Of a stretch of DNA of 64,000 nt, positions 36,267 through 45,819 are shown in pieces (the stretch's first letter is position 1; every line of letters begins with the position of its first letter). The notes below the pieces were generated by a model. That model saw only the letters and a list, made by a program, of their open reading frames with translations, was not told the origin of the DNA and did no database searches. Made by a program: the position numbers and the translations under genes. The DNA lies in assembly GCA_016719645.1 (NCBI GenBank), contig JADJYS010000016.1:11395-75394 (forward strand), in the 5' to 3' direction. Source of the DNA: a bacterium (GTDB lineage Bacteria > Krumholzibacteriota > Krumholzibacteriia > LZORAL124-64-63).

Positions 36267-36991
36267 CAGTACTTCCTCCCTTCCAGCCAGACGGCGTTCA
36301 GGACCAGGAACACGGCCGTCAGGCCCAGGAAGTAGGCCAGGTCGCCCAGCTCCAGCACGCCGCGCTGCAGCGCCTGGTAGTGGGGCATCAGGCCGAACGC
36401 GTTCTGCAGGAAGGAGCCGAGGCCGCCGACCCAGCCGTCGATGGTGGCCGAGACGGCCGGCACCCCGACCAGGAACAGCGCGAAGCAGGCCAGCATGCCC
36501 AGGATGAAGGCGGAGATCTGGTCGCGCAGCAGGCCGCTGGTGAAGATGCCCACGGCCATGTACAGGCCGCCCAGCAGCAGCGCCCCGAGGTAGCCGCCGA
36601 AGACGGCGCCCAGGTCGGGGTTGCCCAGCAGCGCCAGCATGAGCGGGATCGGCAGCGTCCCGAGCAGCGCCACCACGTAGAAGGCCATCGCCGCGAGGTA
36701 CTTGCCCAGCATGACCTCGCTGGACTTCATCGGCAGCGTCATCAGCAGCTCGAAGGTGCCGCTGCGCTTGTCCTCGGCCCACAGCCGCATGCTCACCGCG
36801 GGGATGAAGAAGATCAGGAACAGCGGCAGGTTCCCGAAGAAGTCGCGCATGTCCGCGAGCTGCGCCAGGAAGAACGGCGTCATGAACAGCCCGCAGTTGA
36901 GCACCAGGAACACGATGATGAAGATGTAGGCGATCGGGCTGTTGAAGTAGGCCGCGAACTCGCGGCGGAAGATCACGCCGGTGTTAGACAT
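36266..36991 (-). CDS. ABC-2 type permease subunit (GldF-like)
   Basis: 241 aa with six predicted membrane segments (for example IAYIFIIVFLVLNCGLF, AAMAFYVVALLGTLPIPLML and LGLTAVFLVLNAVWL). The conserved RLWAEDKRSGTFELLMTLP after the second segment is the coupling-helix region of this permease family. It overlaps the ATPase gene by eight bases and the GldG-like gene by one. Together these form an ATPase-permease-auxiliary exporter. Confidence 0.9.
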   Translation of the reverse strand: MSNTGVIFRREFAAYFNSPIAYIFIIVFLVLNCGLFMTPFFLAQLADMRDFFGNLPLFLIFFIPAVSMRLWAEDKRSGTFELLMTLPMKSSEVMLGKYLAAMAFYVVALLGTLPIPLMLALLGNPDLGAVFGGYLGALLLGGLYMAVGIFTSGLLRDQISAFILGMLACFALFLVGVPAVSATIDGWVGGLGSFLQNAFGLMPHYQALQRGVLELGDLAYFLGLTAVFLVLNAVWLEGRKY

Positions 36992-37943
36992 GGCTCACCT
37001 CCCGGGCGCCGCCGCTCTGTCGCGTCAGGGCGATGAACGTGTCCTCGAGGCTGAACGGCGACTCCTGCAGCTCGAGCAGGTCCCAGCCGCGCGACTGCCC
37101 GAGCCGGCCCAGCGGCGCCAGCACGTCCCGGCCGAAGTCGGCGCGCACCTCGAAGCGGGCCGCGCCCTCGCGCCCGGCGACCGGCCGCACCTCGTGCAGC
37201 CCGTCCAGGCCGCGCAGGGCCGCCTCGGCCTCGGCGGCCGGGGCGCGGTAGGCGACGAAGATGCGGTTGCGCCCCATGGCCGCCCGCTCCAGCTCGCCGA
37301 TGCGACCGTCGGCGACGATCCGGCCGGCGTTGATGATCACGACGCGGTCGGTGACCGGGGACACCTCCTGCAGGATGTGCGTGCTGAAGATGATCGTCTT
37401 GCTGCGGGCGAGGCTCTGGATCAGCTCGCGGATGCCGATGATCTGCAGGGGGTCCAGGCCGCTGGTGGGCTCGTCGAGGATCAGCACCTCGGGGTCGTGG
37501 ATCAGCGCCTGCGCCAGGCCGGTGCGCTGCCGGAAGCCCTTGGACAGCTCGTTGATGGGCTTGCGGTAGACGCTGCCCAGCCCGCAGGCCTCCACGACCC
37601 ACTCCAGCCGCCGGCGCAGCTCGTCGCCGGCCAGGCCGCGCGCCCGGCCGACGAACTGCAGGTACTCGTGGACCATCATGTCCACGTACAGCGGGTGGTT
37701 CTCCGGCAGGTAGCCGATGCGGCCGCGGACTTCCAGGGGGTCGCGGAGCACGTCGATGCCGTCCACGCTGACGGTCCCGGAGTCCGGGGCCAGGAACGTG
37801 GTGACGATCTTCATCGCGGTGCTCTTGCCGGCCCCGTTGGGCCCCAGGAAGCCGAGGATCTCGCCTTTGTCGAGGCGGAACGAGACGCCGTCGAGGGCGA
37901 CGGTGGCTCCGAACCGCTTCGTGACGTCACGTACCTCGATCAT
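36984..37943 (-). CDS. ABC transporter ATPase (GldA/CcmA-like)
   Basis: 319 aa from ATG 37943; longer frames upstream run into the divergent promoter region. Walker A GPNGAGKST at 34-42, Q-loop region IGYLPENHPLYVDMM, signature LSKGFRQRTGLAQAL and Walker B VLILDEPTSGLDP are all present, with the switch His in FSTHILQEV. A C-terminal domain of about 90 residues follows, as in GldA-type ATPases. First gene of the four-gene operon. Confidence 0.95.
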   Translation of the reverse strand: MIEVRDVTKRFGATVALDGVSFRLDKGEILGFLGPNGAGKSTAMKIVTTFLAPDSGTVSVDGIDVLRDPLEVRGRIGYLPENHPLYVDMMVHEYLQFVGRARGLAGDELRRRLEWVVEACGLGSVYRKPINELSKGFRQRTGLAQALIHDPEVLILDEPTSGLDPLQIIGIRELIQSLARSKTIIFSTHILQEVSPVTDRVVIINAGRIVADGRIGELERAAMGRNRIFVAYRAPAAEAEAALRGLDGLHEVRPVAGREGAARFEVRADFGRDVLAPLGRLGQSRGWDLLELQESPFSLEDTFIALTRQSGGAREVSHV

Positions 37944-38156
37944 CGCTTCGAGTCCTCCGTAGCTGGGTTGGTAGGGGATGGGGGATCCCGGGGCGCGCCC
38001 GAACACGACAGACGCCGCTCGTGGGCGGCGCCGCCGGGCAACCGGGGCCAATCTACACGAAACCGGGGTCCCGGTTCCAGTTTTTCCGAGCCTCGGGGCG
38101 CCCCAGGGCTTAGACTGGCCCGGATCCGTGCCACCCGCCGCGCAGCGAGGACCGCG

Positions 38157-38834
38157 ATGGACCGAGACCCCCGCATTCCCCTGGTTTTTCGCGAACGGAC
38201 GCCCTCCGAAGCGGCCGCCAGGGCCCGGGATTTCACCGAGGACCTGGCCCGACGTCGCTCGGTCCGCGATTTCAGCGACCGGCCGGTGCCGGCCGCGCTG
38301 ATCGCCGACTGCCTGCGCGCGGCCGCCAGCGCCCCGAGCGGCGCCAACCAGCAACCCTGGCATTTCGTGGCCGTGGGCGACCCGGTCGTCAAGCAACGCA
38401 TCCGCGAGGCGGCCGAGGCCGAGGAGCGGACCTTCTACGGCGGGCGCGCTCCGGGAGAGTGGCTCGCGGCCTTGCGCCCGCTCGGCACCGACGCGAGCAA
38501 GCCCTTCCTGGAAAAGGCGCCCTGGCTGATCGCCATCTTCCAGTTGCGCCAGGGAGTCGGGCCCGGCGGCGAGCGCGTCACGCACTACTATCCCACGGAG
38601 TCCGTGGGCATCGCCACGGGCATGCTGATCGCCGCCCTCCACCGGGCCGGCCTGGCGACGTTGACCCACACGCCGAGCCCCATGAATTTCCTGAACGAGG
38701 TGCTCGGCAGGCCCCGGCACGAGCGGCCCTTCCTGCTGCTGGTCGTCGGCCATCCCGCGCCGGGCTGCACGGTGCCCGATCTGCGCCGCAAGCCCTTCGA
38801 CGAAGTGGCGACCTTCCTCGAGGCGGCGACATGA
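38157..38834 (+). CDS. Nitroreductase family flavoprotein
   Basis: 225 aa from ATG 38157. FMN-binding features are RRSVRDFSDRPVP (Arg and Ser contacts), ASAPSGANQQPWHFVAVGD, and HYYPTESVGIATGMLIAALH followed by AGLATLTHTPSPMNFL. The last block resembles the iodotyrosine-deiodinase-like branch rather than oxygen-insensitive NfsB. The enzyme is probably an NAD(P)H- or ferredoxin-linked reductase of unknown substrate. It overlaps the next gene as ATGA, so they are coupled, and it is divergent from the ABC operon across a 213-base gap. Confidence 0.9.
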   Translation: MDRDPRIPLVFRERTPSEAAARARDFTEDLARRRSVRDFSDRPVPAALIADCLRAAASAPSGANQQPWHFVAVGDPVVKQRIREAAEAEERTFYGGRAPGEWLAALRPLGTDASKPFLEKAPWLIAIFQLRQGVGPGGERVTHYYPTESVGIATGMLIAALHRAGLATLTHTPSPMNFLNEVLGRPRHERPFLLLVVGHPAPGCTVPDLRRKPFDEVATFLEAAT

Positions 38835-39214
38835 CCGACCGCCGCCCCCCCGAGCCCTCCCTGTGGCGCTACGAGCTGCCCGGCGGCTGGGTCGTGCTGG
38901 CCGGCCGCACCGACGCCGACAACGACCGCCTCAGCCTGAAGATCGCCAAGCCCAACGACTGGTGGTTCCACGTGAAGGGCCGCCCCAGCAGCCACGTCGT
39001 GCTGCAGGTGCCGGCGGGGGAGGAGCCGCCGCGCGAGCTGCTGGAGGCCGCCGCCGCGGTCGCCGCCTGGCACAGCAAGGTGCGCGAGGCCAAGCTGGTG
39101 GCGGTCTCCGGGACCCAGGCCCGTTTCGTGACGAAACCGCCCGGCGCGAAACCGGGCACGGTCCAGATCCGTAAGGAAAAGACGTTCATGGTCAAGCCGG
39201 GCGTCCCCGGCTGA
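38831..39214 (+). CDS. Standalone NFACT-R (DUF814) domain protein
   Basis: 127 aa. The sequence LAGRTDADNDRLSLKIAKPN followed by DWWFHVKGRPSSHVVL is the NFACT-R core; the DxWFHxxxxxGSHV-type motif is preserved apart from Ser in place of Gly. HSKVREAKLVAVSGTQARFV continues it. Full RqcH/Tae2 proteins of about 550 residues carry this domain at the C-terminus with NFACT-N and coiled coils; those parts are absent here. Possible nucleic-acid or ribosome-linked role, not proven. It is coupled to the nitroreductase by ATGA. Confidence 0.85.
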   Translation: MTDRRPPEPSLWRYELPGGWVVLAGRTDADNDRLSLKIAKPNDWWFHVKGRPSSHVVLQVPAGEEPPRELLEAAAAVAAWHSKVREAKLVAVSGTQARFVTKPPGAKPGTVQIRKEKTFMVKPGVPG

Positions 39215-39275
39215 CGTCCGCACGCCTGCGGCGATCCCCGGCCCGACCCTGCAGTTATCCCAGGAGGCGAATCCC

Positions 39276-42200
39276 TTGAAACGACTGGCCATCCTCTCCC
39301 TCGCGGTCGCGCTGGCGGCCGCCTTGTCCGGGGCCGCGTCCGCGACCGCGCCGGGCGCCTCGCAGCTCATGCGCAACCCCGACATCAGCGCCGAGCACAT
39401 CGTCTTCACCTACGAGGACGACCTCTGGCTGGCGCCCGCGACCGGCGGACCGGCCCGCCGGATCACCAGCGGCCCCGGCTTCGAGAACGCCGGCAAGTTC
39501 AGCCCCGACGGCCAGTGGATCGCCTTCACCGCCGACTACGACGGCGGCACCGACGTCTACGTGATGCCGACCGCCGGCGGCGAGCCGCGCCGCCTGACCT
39601 TCCACCCGGGCGCCGACCTGGCGCTGGACTGGCACCCCGACGGCCGGCGCATCCTGTTCCGCTCGTCGCGCGAGCACCCGCTCGGCCAGCCGCAGCTGTT
39701 CCTGGTCGACCGCGAGGGCGGCCTGCCCGAGAAGGTGGCCGTGGACCGCGGCGCCCTGGCGAGCTTCTCGCCCGACGGCAAGCGCCTCGCCTACAACCGC
39801 ATCGCCCGCGAGGGGGCCACCTGGAAGCGCTACCGCGGCGGCATGGCCCAGGACGTGTGGGTGGCCGACTTCGCCTCCGGCGCCATCGCGAAGGTCACCG
39901 ACTTCGAGGGCACCGACAGCTTCCCGATGTGGTGGCAGGACCGCATCGTCTTTCTGAGCGACCGCGAGGACGGCACCCTGAACCTCTACGCGATGACCCC
40001 CGCGGGCGGCGACGTGACGCGCCTGACGAGCTACCGCGACTACGACGTGAAGTCGCCCGGCTGCGGCGCCGGCCGCGTCGTCTACCAGCACGCGGGCGGC
40101 CTGCGCGTGCTCGACCTGGCCACCGGCGTCGACCGCGAGGTGGCGATCGACGTCGCCACCGACCGCGCGCCGATGCGCTCCGAGCTCGTCGAGGCGGCGC
40201 CGTCGACCGGCAGCTTCGGCCTCTCGCCCGCCGGCGAGCGCCTGCTGCTGGAGGCGCGCGGCGAGATCCTCAGCCTGCCCGCCGAGGAAGGCGAGTGGTT
40301 CGACCTCACCCGCACCAGCGCGAGCCGCGAGAAGAACGCCGCCTGGTCGCCCGACGGCCGCTGGGTCTGCTTCGTGAGCGACCGCGGCGGCGAGGAGCAG
40401 CTCTACCTCGCCGACCAGCGCGGCCGCGACGCCTGGCGCCCGCTGACGACCGGCAACCAGGGCTTCCTGCTGCAGCCCGTCTGGTCGCCCGACTCGCAGC
40501 GGATCCTCTGGGGCGACAAGTTCATGCGCCTGAACATGGTGGACGTCGCCAGCGGCAAGGTCACCGTGATCGACACGGGCGAGTACGACGACGCCTGGGA
40601 GCGCTGGGGCATCCTCGACTACGTCTGGTCGCCGGACGGGCAGTGGGTGGCCTACACCAAGAACACCGCGAACATGAACGAGGTGATCTGCCTCTACGGC
40701 CTCGCCTCCGGGAAGATCACGCAGGTCACCGACGACTTCTTCACCAGCTGGTCGCCCAGCTTCGACCCCGAGGGCCGCTACCTCTGGTTCCTGAGCAACC
40801 GCACCTTCACCCCGATCATGGACCGCCAGGACCAGAACCACATCTTCGTGGACATGGCCAAGCCCTACCTCGCCCTGCTGCAGGCCGGCGTCCGCTCGCC
40901 GTTCTTCGAGGATCCGGGCCTGGTGGCGGCGAAGGCCGACGGGGAGGAGAAGGGCGGCAAGGACGACGACGGCGCGAAGACCGCCGCCACCCGCATCGAC
41001 CTCGACGGCCTCGCCGGCCGCGTCGTGGCCGTCCCCGGCGTCGCGGGCGGCAACTACTTCCGCCTCACCGCGACCGCCGACGGCTGCCTGATGCTGCGCC
41101 GCGACGAGCCGGTCTTCCTGAAGTACCAGAACGTCGACGACCGCACCGCCGAGAGCGACCTCACCCTGGTGGCGTACGACGTCGCGGAGCGCGAGGCCAA
41201 GGACCTGGGCGGCGGCCTCGCCAACTACCACCTCTCGGCCGACGGCAAGAAGCTGGCGTACCGCGCCGGCAGCAGCTACGGCGTGGTCGACGCGGGCCAG
41301 GAGTTCAAGCCCGGCGACGGCGCGGTCGAGCTCGGCGGCGTGCGCCTGCGCGTCGACCGCGCGCAGGAGTACCGCCAGATGCTCGACGAGGCCTGGCGCA
41401 TCCAGCGCGACTGGTTCTACGACGAGAACATGCACGGCGTCGACTGGCAGAAGATCCGCGGCAAGTACGCGGCCCTGGTCCCCTGGTGCGGCGCGCGCGG
41501 CGACCTCACCTACCTGATCGGGGAGATGATCGCCGAGCTGAACATCGGCCACACCTACGTCTACGGCGGCGACCAGCAGCACACGGGCGCGCCGCCGCGC
41601 ACGGCGCTGCTGGGCTGCGACTTCGCCGCCGATCCGCGCGCGGCGGCGTGCGCATCGCCCGCATCCTGCCCGGCTGCGTCTGGGACGCCGCCGCGCGCTC
41701 GCCGCTGTCCGAGCCCGGCGTGGACGTGCGCGAGGGCGACTACCTGCTGGCCGTCGACGGCCGGCCGCTGGCCGCCGGCGCCAACCCCTACGAGCTGCTC
41801 GCCGACGCCGCCGGCCGCACCGTCGAGCTCACCGTCGCCGCCGACGCCGGCGGCAAGCAGCCGCGCACGGTCGTGGTCGAGCCGCTGCGCGGCGAGGGCG
41901 GCCTGCGCTACCGCGCCTGGGTGGAGGCCAACCGCCGCTACGTCGACGAGAAGTCGGGCGGCCGCCTCGGCTACCTCCACCTGCCCGACATGGGCGAGCC
42001 CGGCCTGATCGAGTTCGGCGCCTACTGGTACCCGCAGACGGGCCGCGAGGGCATCGTCATCGACGAGCGCGACAACGGCGGCGGCTTCGTCGGCGACATG
42101 ATCATCGACCGGCTCGAGCGCGTGATGTGGTCCCTGACCATCCCGCGCGAGGGCGGCCCCGGCCGCAACCCCGAGCGCGCCTTCCACGGGCCGCTGGCGG

Positions 42201-42592
42201 TCCTGATCAACGAGGACACCGGCAGCAACGGCGAGTTCTTCGCCGAGGCGGTCAAGGTCCGCAACCTCGCCACCGTGATCGGCATGCGCACCTGGGGCGG
42301 CGCCATCGGCATCGAGCCCCACCAGGACCTCGTCGACGGCGGCACGGTCACCCCGCCCCAGTTCGGCCTCTACGACCTGCACGGGAAGTGGATCATCGAG
42401 GGCCGCGGCGTCGAGCCCCACATCGAGGTGCAGAACCAGCCCGCCGCCGTGGTGGCCGGCCGGGACGACCAGCTCGACTACGCGATCGGGCACCTGCTCG
42501 GCCGCCTGAAGGACGAGGGCGGGCTGTGGCGGATCCCGGCGGTGCCGGACTATCCCGACAAGAGCAAGCCCGGGGAAGGTGTTCGCAAATAA
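39276..42592 (+). CDS. Tricorn-like S41 serine protease, secreted, one frameshift
   Basis: About 1105 residues after one base is restored. TTG start with AGGAGG upstream. Signal peptide MKRLAILSLAVALAAALSGA. Beta-propeller WD/PD40 repeats (GGPARRITSGPGFENAGKFS, then PDGQWIAF; many SPDG motifs) fill about 30-680. A helical core (LDEAWRIQRDWFYDENMHGV) follows. The frame breaks at 41635-41645, where one G seems lost, between LLGCDFAADPR and GGVRIARILPGCVWDAA. The PDZ domain (GVDVREGDYLLAVDGRPL) and the S41 domain (IVIDERDNGGGFVGDMI, NEDTGSNGEFFAEA with the nucleophile Ser, EPHQDLVDGGTVT) come after it. The protein would degrade peptides outside the cytoplasm. Confidence 0.88.
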
Positions 42593-42742
42593 GGCCGCGG
42601 ACTGCCGCCCCGGACTGCCCGGGTGATCCGAACCTGGATGGGCGCGCCGGACACATCCTGTGTCCGAGCGCTTGACCCGGCCCTCCGCACGGGCGCAGGA
42701 GCGCGGCCATGCCCATCCGCCGCCATGGCCTTCATTTACTGC

Positions 42743-42845
42743 ACCCAGGTAGATGCGGGACGCGTCCGGCCCGGGGGCGCCGGGCGGCCCGGGTCAGGAG
42801 ACCGGCAAGCGCCCCCCGCCGGACGCGTCCCGCATCTACCTGGGT
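42743..42845. repeat. 28-base perfect inverted repeat, extended to about 38 pairs, between convergent genes
   Basis: Left arm ACCCAGGTAGATGCGGGACG plus CGTCCGGC (42743-42770); right arm 42818-42845 is its exact reverse complement. Inner bases (CCGGGGGCGC against GCGCCCCCC) extend the stem with one gap. Outward of the arms, CCTTCATTTAC on the left matches the complement of GTAAAGGAAGG on the right with one change. The right arm carries the last codons and TAG stop of the esterase gene, so the left arm is an inverted copy of that gene's end. Confidence 0.85.
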
Positions 42846-43987
42846 GTCTCGGTGTAAAGGAAGGTCAGGGCCGAGGGTAAGGAATCCCTCCAGAAGCCCC
42901 AGGAGTGGCCCTGCGGTAGTTCCTCGGACAGGCAGGCGAAGCCGCAGCCCGCCAGCAGCGCGGCGAACTCGCGGTCCATCGGGATCAGCTGCGGCAGGTC
43001 GAAGGCGCCCCAGTTCAGGTAGACCCGCACGCTCTGCGGGGGCATCGCCGCGTAGGCGACGGTCTGCTCGGGCGCGACGTAGGGGCTCATCGCGGCCACG
43101 CGGTCGAAGCGGCCGGGGAAGCGGCGCGCCAGGTCGAGCGCCGCGTTGCCGCCGTAGCTGGCGCCCATGACGCCCCACGTCATGCCCACGTCGTGCTGCA
43201 CGGCGACGAAGGGCTGCAGGGTGCCGGTGACCCACAGGCCGAAGGGCTCCTGCAGCCCGCCGGCGTACTCGTCGGTGCGGCGCCCCGGCGGGACGCACAC
43301 GCAGACCGGCAGGACCAGGTCGGGGCGGTGCTCGGCCAGCCAGGCCAGGGCCCGTTCCAGCCCTCCCAGCGTGACGTATTCGAGGCCGTCGTGGACCAGC
43401 AGGCAGGGGCGGCGGCCGCGCGGTTCGCCCGGGGGCGTCAGCACCAGCACCTCGCGGGGGCCGCCGAGCGCGGGCGCCGGCAGTTCGTAGCGGTCCTGGC
43501 GGCAGGCGGTCGCGGCCGGGGCGGCGACGAAGTCCGGCTCCTTGTAGTCCGGCCCGCGCAGCTCGGAGTTGGGACCGTAGCCGCCGGTGCAGGTGCGCGG
43601 GTTGCGCGCGTCGAGCAGCCACTGCGCGTCGACCACGAACTTGTAGTCGACCCGGGCCTGCGGCGGCAGGACCAGCACGCAGGACCACAGGTCGGTGCCG
43701 GCCAGGTGCGCCAGGGGCAGCGTCGGCAGCCAGGCGGTCTGGTCGCCGGCGAGCCGCACGTCGCGGCCGGGACCGCGGTAGAACAGCAGCAGCGTGTCGC
43801 CGCCCGCGATGATGGGGTTGAAGGGGTGGTCGGCGAGCAGGGCGGAGGCCTCGGCCTGGCGGGACGGCATGGGCAGGCGCTCGAGGGCGCCGAGGCGGTC
43901 GAGCGGGCGGCCGGCCGCGGCGGCCGCAGAGGCGGCGGCCAGCGCGGCGACGGCGAGCATCGGCAACGTCAACGCCTTGGTGCGCAT
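42836..43987 (-). CDS. Secreted esterase, enterochelin-esterase/esterase-D-like alpha/beta hydrolase
   Basis: 383 aa with a signal peptide (LPMLAVAALAAASAAAAA). The N-terminal part (about 60-150) is an early-set/CBM48-like beta domain (VRLAGDQTAWLPTLPLAHLA, VDYKFVVDAQWLLD). The hydrolase domain has REVLVLTPPGEPRGRRPCLL, the nucleophile elbow VMGASYGGNAALDLA (GxSxG) and a late His in LPQGHSWGFWRDSLP. It resembles Fes/esterase family proteins that cut siderophore or carbohydrate esters. Its 3' end lies in the right arm of the inverted repeat. Divergent from gapN. Confidence 0.87.
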   Translation of the reverse strand: MRTKALTLPMLAVAALAAASAAAAAGRPLDRLGALERLPMPSRQAEASALLADHPFNPIIAGGDTLLLFYRGPGRDVRLAGDQTAWLPTLPLAHLAGTDLWSCVLVLPPQARVDYKFVVDAQWLLDARNPRTCTGGYGPNSELRGPDYKEPDFVAAPAATACRQDRYELPAPALGGPREVLVLTPPGEPRGRRPCLLVHDGLEYVTLGGLERALAWLAEHRPDLVLPVCVCVPPGRRTDEYAGGLQEPFGLWVTGTLQPFVAVQHDVGMTWGVMGASYGGNAALDLARRFPGRFDRVAAMSPYVAPEQTVAYAAMPPQSVRVYLNWGAFDLPQLIPMDREFAALLAGCGFACLSEELPQGHSWGFWRDSLPSALTFLYTETPR

Positions 43988-44023
43988 GGGGCTCCGGCCC
44001 TCCCGCCGGGTCTACACGGGGTT

Positions 44024-44053
44024 TTCACATGGTCCGCACCGGCAGCCTAGCAT
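44024..44053 (+). promoter_or_regulatory. Possible promoter of gapN
   Basis: TTCACA (44024-44029), 18 bases, TAGCAT (44048-44053), 5/6 and 4/6 matches, about 65 bases before the gapN start, in the divergent gap with the esterase gene. Confidence 0.35.
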
Positions 44054-44119
44054 AGAATACCGGCAGCCGCGACCCACGCGTTCACCGCGATCCCTCGCGT
44101 TCCCAGCAAGGCGGAACCC

Positions 44120-45745
44120 ATGACCGGAACTTCGCGCTTCAGCCGTCTCTTCCCGAATCTCGAGGCCGTGCCCCCCGAGCACCGCCTGCCCGGCCTGGTC
44201 GAACAGTCGACCTGGCTCTGCGGCGGCGAGCTGCGGGGCTGGGACGGGGCCGTCCAGCGCGTGGTGTCGCCGGTGTGCGTGCCCTCGCCCGACGGGCCGA
44301 AGCGGGCGGTGATCGGGTCCTACCCGATGCTCGGGGCCGAGCAGGCGCTCGCGGCGCTCGCGGCCGCGCAGGCGGCCTGGGACCACGGCCGCGGCGCCTG
44401 GCCCGCGATGCCGGTGCGCCGCCGCCTGGCGCACGTGGAGGACTTCGCCGCGCGGATGGCGCGGCGCCGCGACGAGGTCGTGCGGCTGATCATGTGGGAG
44501 ATCGGCAAGACGCTGCCCGACGCGCGCAAGGAGTTCGACCGCACGGTCGCCTACATCCACGACACGGTCGCGGCGATGAAGGAGCTGGACCGCGCCTCGT
44601 CGCGCTTCGAGCAGAACGAGGGGATCATCGGCCAGATCCGCCGCTCGCCGCTGGGCGTCGTGCTGTGCATGGGGCCGTTCAACTACCCGCTGAACGAGAC
44701 GTTCGCCACGCTGATCCCGGCCCTGGTCATGGGCAACGCGGTCATCTTCAAGCCGCCCAAGCTGGGCGTCCTGCTGCACAAGCCGCTGCTCGAGGACTTC
44801 CGCGACGCCTTCCCGCCCGGGGTGGTCAACACGGTCTACGGCGACGGCGAGACGGTCGTGGGCCCGCTGCTGGCCTCCGGGTCGCTCGACGTGCTGGCCT
44901 TCATCGGCACCAGCCGCGTGGCCGACATCCTGCGCAAGCAGCACCCGCAGCCCCACCGCCTGCGCTGCGTGCTGGGGCTCGAGGCCAAGAACGCCGCGAT
45001 CGTGCTGCCCGACGCGGACCTGGACGGGGCCGTGGCCGAGTGCGTCGCGGGCGCGCTGTCGTTCAACGGCCAGCGCTGCACGGCGCTCAAGCTGATCTTC
45101 GTCCACCGCAGCCTCGCCGCGGAGTTCAACCGCCGGCTGGTCGTCGCCGTGGACGCCCTGCGGCCCGGCCTGCCCTGGGATCCCGGCGCGCAGGTCACCC
45201 CGCTGCCGGAGACCGGCAAGGCGGCGTACCTCGCGGAACTCGTCGCGGACGCCCGCGCCCGCGGCGCGCAGGTGCTCAACCCCGACGGCGGCGCCGTGCA
45301 CGGCACCTACTTCCACCCGGCCGTGCTGTACCCGGTGGCGGCGGGCATGCGGGTCTTCCACGAGGAGCAGTTCGGCCCCGTGGTGCCGGTGGCGGTCTAC
45401 GACGACGTCGAGGAACCGGTGCGCGCGATCAGGGAGTCGCCCTACGGCCAGCAGGCCAGCCTGTTCGGGCGCGACCCCGCGGTGGTCGGCCGCCTGGTCG
45501 ACCTGCTGGTCAACCAGGTGTGCCGCGTCAACGTCAACGCCCAGTGCCAGCGCGGGCCGGACGCCTTCCCCTTCACCGGCCGCAAGGACTCGGCCGAGGG
45601 CACGCTCTCGGTGAGCGACGCCCTGCGCGTCTTCTCGATCCGCACCCTGGCCGCCACCCGGGCCACCGCGGCCGACAAGGAGCTGTTCTCGCGGATCGTG
45701 CGCGAGGGGCACGCCACGTTCCTGAGCACGGACTGGCTCTTCTAG
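44120..45745 (+). CDS. gapN: NADP-dependent non-phosphorylating glyceraldehyde-3-phosphate dehydrogenase
   Basis: 541 aa, aldehyde dehydrogenase superfamily. Catalytic Cys320 in SFNGQRCTALKLIFVH, general base Glu288 in LGLEAKNAAIVLPDADLD, and oxyanion Asn188 in MGPFNYPLNETFATLIPALV. The C-terminal FPFTGRKDSAEGTLSVSDAL is characteristic of the GapN group and not of general aldehyde dehydrogenases. The enzyme oxidises glyceraldehyde-3-phosphate straight to 3-phosphoglycerate and yields NADPH without ATP. Followed by a GNAT gene after 74 bases. Confidence 0.9.
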   Translation: MTGTSRFSRLFPNLEAVPPEHRLPGLVEQSTWLCGGELRGWDGAVQRVVSPVCVPSPDGPKRAVIGSYPMLGAEQALAALAAAQAAWDHGRGAWPAMPVRRRLAHVEDFAARMARRRDEVVRLIMWEIGKTLPDARKEFDRTVAYIHDTVAAMKELDRASSRFEQNEGIIGQIRRSPLGVVLCMGPFNYPLNETFATLIPALVMGNAVIFKPPKLGVLLHKPLLEDFRDAFPPGVVNTVYGDGETVVGPLLASGSLDVLAFIGTSRVADILRKQHPQPHRLRCVLGLEAKNAAIVLPDADLDGAVAECVAGALSFNGQRCTALKLIFVHRSLAAEFNRRLVVAVDALRPGLPWDPGAQVTPLPETGKAAYLAELVADARARGAQVLNPDGGAVHGTYFHPAVLYPVAAGMRVFHEEQFGPVVPVAVYDDVEEPVRAIRESPYGQQASLFGRDPAVVGRLVDLLVNQVCRVNVNAQCQRGPDAFPFTGRKDSAEGTLSVSDALRVFSIRTLAATRATAADKELFSRIVREGHATFLSTDWLF

Positions 45746-45819
45746 GAGGCAACCCGAGCGCCGTCGCGCCCGTATCCCAAGTCGATGCCCTTCCCGCCCG
45801 CAGCCAGGAGGAGGCCGAC

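Noticed and set aside
36266..37943. Gliding motility operon
   Set aside because: GldA/GldF/GldG-like ABC genes with DUF4340 occur in many non-gliding bacteria, and no other gld or spr gene is present.
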